A DNA stretch of 64,000 nucleotides, from positions 16,502 through 80,501 of the forward strand of contig JABSRB010000027.1 in assembly GCA_013215375.1 (NCBI GenBank), written 5' to 3'. Origin of the DNA: Oceanospirillaceae bacterium (GTDB lineage Bacteria > Pseudomonadota > Gammaproteobacteria > Pseudomonadales > Balneatricaceae). A program made the translations under genes and the position numbers. Numbering within the stretch: position 1 is the stretch's first letter; each line of letters starts with the position of its first letter. Positions 43,201-55,200 of this stretch are shown here, one piece after another. The notes beneath the pieces are model-generated. The model saw nothing but the letters and a program-made list of their open reading frames with translations. It was not told the origin of the DNA and ran no database searches.

Positions 43201-46200
43201 TTACCTGTATTATAGGTAAACCAAACATCATCAACATCATGTTTAGCGCCTTGCGTATCAGCCCAGGAAGATCGTAAACCAATCTTATTACCTTCACTAT
43301 CTTCATTGACGTTGGTGTAAGAAAGATCTATAGACTCGATACCAGCATCACTCAACAAGGAAAGCTCTTGCGCCTGAGAGATGCCATCACTATTGGCATC
43401 CTGCCACACTTGAACTTTATCAAAATCATCATCAGATGAATCAAATACGCCATCTTGGTTTGAATCCAAAGCTTGTAAAGCACTAAAGCCATCCTGAGCT
43501 TTTTCTCCCGCCTGGTTTAGTGTTTCTTCACCAAAGAGTTCACTAGCATCATTAATAATCCCATCATTATTTCTATCCATCACCAACAATGCATCATCAC
43601 TACCTACCCAGCCCGTCTTATCAATGACACCGTCGTTATTAATATCAAAGGAGACCCCTGCATTTATTGATAGTGTTTCTACCCCATCGCCATCTAAATC
43701 GAGTACCAGAGGCGTAGAGCTTTGATTATTTGAATCGGACAACTCTGTAGTTGTTAGTATGAAAGAATCAGTACCTTCATAGTTGGTAATTGCTCCCATA
43801 TCATTAGCAACAATTAGTCTAATATTATATTCCCCATCGACATAATTATAGTTGCTATCTTGAACATTGAGGTTAGGCACATTCAAGACAACATAACCTT
43901 GACTAAAGTCTGCAGCGACAGTCTTGTGCACAAAGCTGGTATCGCCATATGGCCCACTTACAATTAGCACTAGATAATCACCCACCAAAGTCGAAGGAGG
44001 CATGGTTATTTTAACCTTCAAGTCTGAGAGTATTGCAGATGAGTTACCTATTTCAGATGCATCTACTAAATTATCATCATTGATAATTTGTACATAAGAA
44101 GTATTTGTATCATCCGCCTTGTAACTGAACCATACATCATCAATATCGTATGAGTTATTATCGGTATCAGTCCAACTAGCGCGTAGACCTACAGAGTTCC
44201 CTTGATTTATCTCACTGATGGCCTCAGCTTGTAAGCTAATTTCTTTAACGCCCGCTTCAGCCAGTGACTTTAATTCAGATGCCTGAGAAATACCGTCACT
44301 ATTAATATCTTGCCAAATTTTCAAACTAGAGAACTCTTCATCTTCAGCCGATATCTTTCCATCATTGTTTGAATCTAAGTCACGTAACGCATCGAAACCA
44401 TCTTCAGCTATTGTCCCGTCACTTTTATGTGTATGCTCTCCAAACAGTTCTGTCGTATTATTTATTATCCCATCTTGATTGATATCCCTGACCAGTAATG
44501 CATCATCTGGAGCAACCCAACCAGTGATTTCTTTTTTTCCATCCGCATTGATATCAAATTTAACATTTTCGTCGATTGATAAAGTTTCTACACCATCACC
44601 ATCTAGATCTAATATTAATGGAGAGGATATCCAACTTGCACTTTCGGTGAAATTAATCGTTAGTTGAACTTCCGATGCCTCACTCAATTCAGCAAAACCC
44701 TGCTCTTTTGATTGCACAGATAAAGTAATAGACTTACTAAATCTATTGGTTCTGTAGATAGCACCGTAGGCGAAGCCATTTACATAACTAAAATATTGTT
44801 GAGGAGCATCTATCGTAATAGTATTTATATTCCAGTTGCTTATATCTACGCTATTGTTCGCTGCAGTTGCAGTAAAACTGTAACCATTAGTAGTGTCTTT
44901 AATGGTTAATCCTGCCGCTATCCCTTTCAAAGTTGCAATATAGATTTCTGAACCGTCATTATCATTGAGTGTAATAGTCGGTATTGCTAACTTGTTATCC
45001 CCTTTAATATAGTTATAAAACACTCTAACTTGATTGCGCCATGTGTAAGTTAGTGAGCTACTGGAATCGACCACATTTCCTAGTGTGACACCTTCAGCAG
45101 AGTATTTGGCATCAAATTCTCTAAAGTCAACTTCGGCGGTAGCTGGTTTTTCAACATTTTTGAGATCACTACTTGGATTATCGATCGAACCATTAACGTC
45201 TTGGTAAGTCGCATCACTTATACGCGGCAGACCTGACTCAAGCCAATCTTCCCTACTATCGTTATCACTGTCGGTATCGACATAATCAGCCATGTTATCG
45301 CCATCGCTATTCACGGGAATTAGTCCTACCGATTTAGCGGCATCTTTGGAATTTGTATCTTGATCATAAACATCATTGAGACCATCGCCATCTAGATCCG
45401 TAAAATTACCGGGAGCAATGTAACCTGCGGTAGATTGTGCTTCGACGTTGTCGGCAATACCATCGTTATCGCTATCCAAATCTAAACGGTTAACTATGCC
45501 ATCTAAGTCGATATCATTGTTGCCACCAGTTATTTCGTTGATGTCTAAAATACCATCGTTATCATCATCGATATCAATGTTATCGTCGACATTATCGTGA
45601 TCAGTATCAATACGACTTAAATCGACAGCGTAACTTTCTGTGTCGGTGATAACACCTTTAGCGGCGGTATTACCCAATGCGTCACTCGCTTCAACAGTTG
45701 CATCAATAGTCGTATCGCTATCGGCCAATAAATCAGTCCCAGCTACCGCAATAGAAAACTTGCCAAGGGCATTCACAAACCCTGAGTAATCATTGCCATT
45801 AACCGTTAAGGTCACTCTATCATTGACCTGAAACTCTCCGGTAACGACACCCGTAACTAAAATACTACGATTGCCATCGGTAGATACAACGACATCATCT
45901 GGCGTTATATTTGAATCTAAAGTAATTTGAGTATCACTGGAAGTTGGTGGGTTAAAATCTGCCACGCTAGTATCATTGATGGTGGCACTCTTGTTGCCGG
46001 CATCATCGACTACCCTTGCGGTTGCCGTTACTTGATCTGCAACTATCTGATAAATACTACCTGAAATGACGATATCAACATTTTTACCAATATCTGCCTG
46101 TACTATTGTATGGGTGCCATCGGCGATACCATCAGCATTAACATCAATTTCTATAGTGTCTCCAACAGTTGCATTAACCGACACTCCTACCCTTACACTG

Positions 46201-49200
46201 ACATTCCCAGCTAATTCTGCAGCGGTTAAATTGTCATCCCCACCGTCCAAGATTTCAACGTTGGTCAGTACATCAGGCACCGCAGTATCCAATATAAATG
46301 AATCGAACCCTGTATAGTTAGTTTCAGCTCCGGCATCATTAGCGACCACTAAACTAATCCTATAGGCTCCATCTTCATAACTGTTGCTAGCGTCTTGTAC
46401 ATTTTTAGTAGGAATATCTAAAACTACGTAACCATCGGTAAAATCCGCTGCGACTGTTTGGTGTATGAAACTCGAATCACCATTGGGTCCATTCACCAAC
46501 AGTACTAAATATTCACCTAGCACTGTCGCTGGGGGTATAGTCACTTTAATCTGTAGATTAGAAGTAACTGCTGCTGGGTCACCAATTTCAGCTAAATTAA
46601 CATAATTATCATCGTTGATAATTTCTAAATACTCTGCAACTTTGGAATATGAAAACCAAACATCATCAATATCTTTTGTATTTCCATTTGTGTCCTTATA
46701 AGAACCTTTTAATCCAATAATATTGCCATTTTGTATTTCGTGGGAAGCTGATGATCCAAGATTAATCTCACTGACATTCGCTTCCGCTAATGTCAGTAAT
46801 TCACCATCTTGGGTAATTCCATCTGAATTAGCATCTCTCCATACTCTTAATTCATTAAATTTATCATCATCTGAATTTATTACACCATCATTGTTTGAAT
46901 CTAACTCTGCTAACGCTTCAAATCCATCTGCTGCTTTTTTTCCATCATTTTTAATGGTTGCTTCACCGAACAATTCACTAGCATCGTTTATTAGACCGTC
47001 ACCATTGATATCTCTTACTAGTAAACCATCATCTTTATTTACCCAGCCAGTTTGTTCTAATTTACCATCTGCATTAATATCGAATCTCACACCTTCAGCT
47101 TCAGAAATAGTTTCGACACCATCTCCATCTAAATCGATCACTAAAGGTGAATTATATTGCGTAGCTATATTTATATTTGCTGTGGTGCTGGCACCTTTCG
47201 AATCGGTAATTGTATAGGTCAATACAGCACTGCCAAACCCGAGATTACCTATGTTATTGATATAATAAAGGTAATAACCATCGTGAGTTTCTTGAGAAAA
47301 AGAAATTTCTACACCATTAAATTTCATTGAAGTTACAGTGAAGCTATCTCCTTCTGGATCATAATCGTTTTTAGTTAAATGATTAAATAGCTCTTGTTTA
47401 TTATGAATATATTCATAATTTCCTAAATAGAAATAACCTTTGCCGATACCTCGCCAGTAGTTATATTTCAAACTATCATCAACCGCTATAGGGGCTTGAT
47501 TAATTTCCACATTATAGCTTTCTGTGTCATTGATCACCCCTTTGGCTGCTGTATTTCCCTGTGCATCACTCGCTTCAATCGTCGCATAAATACTGCTATC
47601 GGCATCTGCTGCTAGATCAGCTCCAGTGACAGTAATTGAAAACTTGCCTGAGCCATTCACTGAGCCTGAATAGTTATTGCTATTCACTGTTAAAGTAACA
47701 CTGTCGTTAGCTTGGAATTCACCTGTAACAGTGCCCGTTATAGGTATATTGCCACTGGCCTCACTAAAATCAATTAAATCGTCGTCGGTTATATTGGCAT
47801 CCAAAATAATCTGAGTATCGCCTGATCCTGGAGGGGATATATCAACAGCACTGGTATCTTGAAGTGTAGGACTCTGGTTACCCTCATCATCTACGACACT
47901 GACAACAGCTATGACTTGGTTGCTGACAATATTGTAATCGCTGCCTAAAATAGCTATATCAACGTTATTACCAATATCTGCTTGAACTATTTTGTGTGTG
48001 CCATCGGCACGGCCATCGCCATCCACATCGACTTGGATAATGTCTCCAACAAATGCGGTGGCAGAAACGCCAACACGGACGCTTACATTGCCCGACAATT
48101 CCGCTGCAGATAGAATATCATCACCACCTGCTAATATTTTCACACTCGTTAAAGCGTCGGGAGTAGGATCTACTGTGTAACCCTCTGTTGTATTAATAAT
48201 ACCTTTGGCAGCAGTATTTCCCTGCGCATCACTAGCTTCAACAGTCGCATCAATGCTGCTATTACTGTCAGCTAATAAATCGGCGCCAGCAACCAAGATT
48301 GAGAATTCACCTTGAGCATTGATTAAGCCAGAAAACTCGTTGTTATTAACCGTTAGAGTAACTCTATCATTAGCTTGGAACTCCCCAGTTACTGTTCCCG
48401 TCACTGATATATTCCGTCTGGCATCATTGGCGACTACGATATCATCGTTGGTGATATTTGCATCCAAACTAATTTGGGTATCGCTGGGCCCTGGAGGGGC
48501 AATATCTACGATACTGGTATCATTGATTATGGTACTTTCGTTTCCAGCCTCATCGATCACTTTTACGCTAGCTTTGACCTTGTTCGCGTCTATTTTGTAG
48601 TCACTGCCTGAAAAGGTAAAATCGATGTTGTTACCAATATCGGCTTGTACTACTTTATGTGTAGCATCGGCATTACCATCGCCGTCAATATCGACTTCGA
48701 TAATGTCACCCACTAGCGCTTTAGCTGAGATCCCGATTCGTACAGTGACATTTCCCGCCAATTCAGCTGCATTTAAATGCTCGTCACCACCATCTAAGAT
48801 GACAACACTAGTAACGGCTTCCGGCACTACTGTATCTAATATAAAAGAGTCAAACCCGGCATAATTTGTCTGCGCGCCCGCATCGTTGGCAACGATTAAA
48901 CGAATGCTATAAGTGCCATCTTCATAACTATTGGCGGCATCTTGCAGGTTACTATTGGGAATATTTAAAACAACATAACCATCACTAAAATCTGCCGCTA
49001 CTGTCTGGTGTATAAAACTTGAATTACCGTTGGGACCACTTATCATTACCACAAGGTACTCGCCCAAAACAGTCGCCGGAGGTAAAGTTACTTTAATTTG
49101 TAAACTTGAGTTCTGTGCAGCAACATCACCTACTTCGCTGAGATTGACAAAATTATCTTCGTTGATGATTTTGATGTAAGGAACATCGCCATCACCTTGA

Positions 49201-52200
49201 GTAAAGGCGAACCACACATCATCGATATCGTGTTTTTTATCAGTTGCATCTGTCCAGCTTGCACGCAAAGCAACTAGATTACCTTCGTTACTTTCATTGA
49301 CAAAATCTGCGTTTAGGGCAATCTCTTTCACTCCACGCTCTGTTAACGTTTTTAATTCATCAGCTTGTGCTATGCCATCACTATTAGCATCTTGCCAAAG
49401 TCTTAATTCGTTAAACTTATCGTCTAATACGTTAAAAACATTGTCATTGTTCGAATCCAAATCCTTTAAAGCATCAAAGCCGTCTCTCGCAAAACTGCCA
49501 TCTTGCTTAAGGGTGTATTCTCCAAAGAGTTCACTGGCATCATTTATTTTACCGTCTTGGTTGATGTCTCTGACCAGTAATGCATCATCAGCATTAACCC
49601 ATCCAGTTGCCTCTTGTTTACCGTCAGCATTAATATCAAACCTAACCCCATCATCCAGTGAAAGTGTTTCCACACCGTCACCATCCATGTCTAAAATCAG
49701 TGGACTGGTATGTCCCATGGTTAGATCAAGGGCTATATTTGACTCTAAGGAGGCTCTAGTCCCTATATAGGCTTCCACTTTCACATTGGTCACCGGCATT
49801 CCGCAACCAATAATGTCCATGTGGTTTATCCACACACTCTGTGGAATAGAGTTTAAACCAAAGGTGAAATCGCCATTAGCATCAACAGTTACTTTAAAAT
49901 TATCAAATTGTCGTGATCCTTTTCCTGGGACGGTAATGGTAATTTCAACGGTAACTTCTGTTCCAACCGGTGCATCTGTAAAGATCTTTTGTGGAACCGG
50001 CCCTCCATAAGAAGCTCCACCTTTAGCCGAAAGATCAAAGCCTACATCTGGCGGATTCTGCCACCACGCGAAATGTAAGGTATCTAGACTCAAACTAACT
50101 TCGTAAAAATTTTGTACTTCACTTTGATCTGTCACAGCTCCACTTTCATTTTTAGCAGGATCAATCAACTTAGCACTCGCGGTCACTTTATCCCCGATCA
50201 CGTTAAATAAGCTTCCAGCTATGGATATATTGACGTTTCTACCAACATCAGCGGCCAAAACTATATAGGTTGCATCAGCTTGCCCATTTCCTGTCACATC
50301 AACTTCTAATACATCCCCCGCCTCAGCGGTGTTAGGGATACCGATTTGCACTGTAATATCATTTTTAAGTTCATTTTGATCTAATTTATCATCATTACCA
50401 TTAACAATAGTAATACTGGTGATTGCATCAGGGGCTTGGGTATCTAATGTAAAATGGGCTTCTCCAGGGTATGGAGTCGTTGCGCCAAACTCATTTGAGA
50501 CTGTCAAAGTAAGACTATAATCGCCGTCTGAAAAAATATTGTTATTAACCACTGCACTATTGGGTAGTAATAATTCGACATAACCCTTAACGCTGTCGTC
50601 AGGTGTAACTTGGTGATTAAAGCTCATCACACCAGCAGGTCCATTTATCAGTATACTCAGGTATTCACCGTTTAATGTCGCAGGAGGGATTGTAACTTTT
50701 AACAGCAATGTAGAATCAGCACCTAAGCCGTCACCAATTTCTACCTTATTCACATATTGGTCATCATTGATAATAGTAATAAATGATACACCACCACTAC
50801 TGGGACCTGTGGCCAAATTAACATCTAATATTTCATGTGTTTGGTTGTTTTGAACAAACGTTCCCTGTTTAACAATTTCGTTACCATTTTGATCGATGGA
50901 CACGGTATTACTGTTCAGAGATATCTCCGATATATTCAGATCCGTCAAACTTTTAAGCTCACCGTCATCTGTTACACCATTTTGATTGGCATCAATCCAA
51001 ACTTGTAATTTATCAAAAATAGCATCGTTGCTGTCTATTTTATTGTCGTTATTATCATCGTACTGAGCTAGCGCTTCAAAACCATCTTTTGCCAAGGTAT
51101 TACTTTGAATTAAGGTGGTTTCATCACCAAACAACTCTCGCCCAGAAGTTATTTTTCCATCGTTATTGAGATCTAAAGTTAATATTCCATCTTCAGCGCT
51201 TACCCAACCAGTATTTTCGCTAAAACCATCGTTTTCGTGATCAAATTTAACCCCACTATTAATGCTAATCGTCTGCACACCGTCATTATTCAAATCTAAG
51301 ACGAGAGGATCTCGAGTATTTACGTTGCGATCTTTGGTTTCAATAATGATGTCTAATTCACTGGAGAGAACACTTTCATTACCTGCTTTGTCAGTCATTA
51401 TTGCTGACACATGCAAATAGTATTGTTCTACTTCTATACCATTAATTATTGCCTCTTCAGAGGAAAGTAACGGATTATTAACGGTGTCTTGCATGTTCAT
51501 CAGCCATTTACCATCAGCTTGAACAACCGCACTGCCTAAGATAAATTTATTACCCTGATTATATGTGAGAGCAACGGACTGATTATCGAGAAGCTCACGT
51601 ACTATATTAGTGTCGGATAAGGTACCGTTAATAAGTTGTCCATGGGTTGCATAAGCGTAATAAACAATCACGCTGCCAGCTTCAGATAGATCAACTTCAC
51701 CGGAGAATTTCAGTTGTTTGTTGAGGGTTTTGTCGTCATCTTTACTGCCGACTGCACTGCCAAAAAAATCAAGAAACGTATCAGAAGAACTGTCTAGATC
51801 AACGATTGGACTGTTTGGATTAGTAGTATCAGTCACTATTTGATAGGCTGCGGATAAAGTTCCAGTGTTTTCCGCAATATCGATTACCTGTGCTGTATAG
51901 CTATAAGTATTACCATCAGTAAGAGCATTACCAGAGACGTCATCTAAAAACGTCCAAGTGACATTATTTACATCTGAATCATCAACTTGTGCCTGTCCGA
52001 TGACCGCTCCATCTCTAAGGATATTAAGCGTTTCGCCCACCCCTAATTTTGCACTGAGAGTACCTTGTAATGCAGGTGTTAGATCATTTGTACTGTCGCC
52101 AGAATCTAGATCGCCTTGGTTGGGATCGACATTATCACTGATATTGGTAATGACGGCATTTTGATCTGGACCACTGATGTCGATCTTTATCTGGTAAGAG

Positions 52201-55200
52201 TTTGAAAAACTTCCGGTGTTTTGTGCAGCGTCCTGGACTTGCACTTGATAATTATAGGATGTTGCATCAATTAAGCCGCTGTCTGTATAGCTCCAAGTAA
52301 CATTATTTGGATCACTATTATCGACAGCTGCCTGGCCTACAATCGAGCCATCCCGATATACGTTAAGTATTTCTCCAGCGGTTAATACACTGTCTAAAGT
52401 TCCCTTCAGCTCAGGGGTAATATCATTAGTGTAACCCCCGGGGCTAATACTGGAGAGACCACCAACATTATCAATAACTTCACTAATTACTGCCGTTTGT
52501 GTGGGATTACTAGTATCAACATTTATGATGTAAGTGTTAGAAACTACGCCAACATTACTCGCGCTATCCTCAACTTGTACTTGATAAGAGTAACTTGATC
52601 CATCCTGTAAATTTACATCGTCATAATTCCATACGATATTAGCTAGATCACTAGCATCTACAGTCGCCTGCCCGATAACATTGCCATCGCGTAGCAAATT
52701 TAGTACTTCACCTACCCCGAGAGGACCATTGAGTGTGCCTTGTATCTGCGGCGAAGTATCGTCGGTAAATGCACCGGAGGCGACATCCCCAACTTCATCA
52801 ACATTGTCTTTTACAGTAGTGATGACAGCTGTTTGCAGAGGATCTGAGGTATCGACATTAATAATAAACGTACTAGAAATCGGGCCTAAATTATGGGCGG
52901 CATCTTCAACTTGCACCCTATATTGATAACTGTTGCCATCAAGTAAACCTGCATCATCAAATAACCAAGTAACATTGTTTGGGTCAGAATCATCTATTGT
53001 TGCCTGACCGATCACTGAGCCATCTCGGAGGACATTTAAAACGTCACCTGGTGCTAACACGGCATTCAAATCGCCTTGCAATTGCGGCGTTATATCATCG
53101 GTTGAATCACCTGATTGCAATACACCGATCACGTCAACATCATCAATTGCTCTAGAAATAGTAGCACTTTGAATAGGATCTGTAGTATCAATTGTAATAC
53201 TATAGCTATTTGATAACGTGCCTAAGTTTTTCGCCAAATCAATAACTTGCACTTGGTAACTATAACTTATGCCATCAACTAAGCCACTGTCATCGAATGT
53301 CCAAATTACATTAGCGGGATTACTAACATCTACATTAGCCTGCCCTATTACATTACCATCACGCATGACATTGAGTGTCTCGCCTGGCAGTAAGATGCCG
53401 CTAAGTGTCCCCTGTAATTGTGGACTAGTATCATCGGTTGTTCCGCCAGTGGCAATATTACCACCCACATCGATGTTGTCTAACACATTAGTAACCACCG
53501 CACTCTGCAGAGGGTTACTGGTATCAATATTGACATAATATGCATCTGATAACGGTCCTAAATTATCAGCAGCATCTTGTACTTGCACCCGGTAGCCATA
53601 CCTAGTGTCATCAATTAGCCCCGCATCATCATAGGACCAAACAAGATTATTTGGATCGCTGGCATCTATAGCAGCCTGACCAATAACCACACCATCACGT
53701 AATACATTGAGCATTTCACCAGCCGCTAAGACTGCACTTAATGTGCCTTGTATTTGCGGGGTGGTATCATCCGAGAAACCATCGGAGAGTATATTACCAG
53801 ACACATCCACATCATCGACGATATTAGTGACTTGAGCCGTTTGTAGCGGATTACTAGTATCAATATTGATATTATAAGCAGCTGATAGTGGCCCAGGGTT
53901 ATGTGCTGCATCTGTGACTTGAACTTGATAACTATAACTGGTGCCGTCGATCAACCCCGCATCATTAAAAGTCCAAATGATATTATTTACATCGCTAGCA
54001 TCTACCACTGCCTGCCCAATAACAAGTCCGTCGCGAACAACGTCTAAGGTTTCACCTGAAGCCAATACTGCACTCAAACTACCTTGTAGCTCCGGAGAAG
54101 TATCATCAGTTGATGCGCCAGAGCTTACATTACTCAGCCCATTTACATTATCTACGACATTATTAATTACAGCGGTCTGAGTTGGATTAGTAGTATCAAT
54201 ATTTAACTGAAACTGAGCTGATAACGGCCCTAGGTTTTTCGCGGCATCGACTACTTGTACTCGATAGTTGTATTGAGATCCATCGGTTAATCCCGAATCA
54301 TCAAAGGACCAAGTGATATTATTGGGATCACTATTATCGACACTACCTTGACCAATAACCACTCCGTCACGCAGCACATTTAATGTTTCACCAGCGGCTA
54401 AGACAGCACTTAAAACACCTTGTAGCTGTGGCGAGGAATCATCTGTAAAGCCTCCATTATTAATATCACCTATGATATCGACGTTATCGACAGCATGGCT
54501 AATAGTGGCCGTTTGTATTGGATCACTGATATCAATAGTGATATTAAAGATATTTGACAGCACTCCAGTGTTGCCAGCACTATCTTTTACTTGAACTTGA
54601 TAATTGTAGCTAGTGCCATCTACTAAGGCATTTTCTTGATAAGTCCATGTGATGTTATTGACATCACTAGCATCTACAACTGCCTGTCCGATCACTACCC
54701 CATCACGCAAAACATCCAATGTTTCATCTGCGCCTAATATCGAATTTAATGTGCCCAGCATTTGAGGAGATATATCATCGGTGGTATCCCCTGAGATCAG
54801 AGTAGCTACAACATCTACATTATCCTGCATACTAGAGATAACCGCTAGTTGCTCCGGGTTATCAGTATCTATACTAATACTGTAGCTGGCGGATTCAACA
54901 CCTTGATTGCCTGCATCATCAACTACCTGTACGGTGTAAAGATAAGTATTTCCATTGATAAGAGGATTTGCGGCTATATTGTCTGAAAAATTCCACACTA
55001 CATTGAGTCCGGCGCCACTGACATTCGCCTGACCTATTATAACGCCATCACGCAATACATTTAGTTGCTCATCCGCCGCCAAAACTAAATTTAATCGCCC
55101 TGCTAAAATTGGTGTCACATCGTTTGTGACGGCACCATTAGCGACAATCCCAATACTGGGCGCTTGATCATCTGATATAGTATCTATACTGGCGACTTGG

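Noticed and set aside
46723..47217. Long plus-strand frames opposite the giant genes (this and many others)
   Set aside because: They arise because the repeated Asp/Gly/Ser-rich coding sequence lacks stops on the other strand; translations are Ser/Pro-rich and repeat with the modules.
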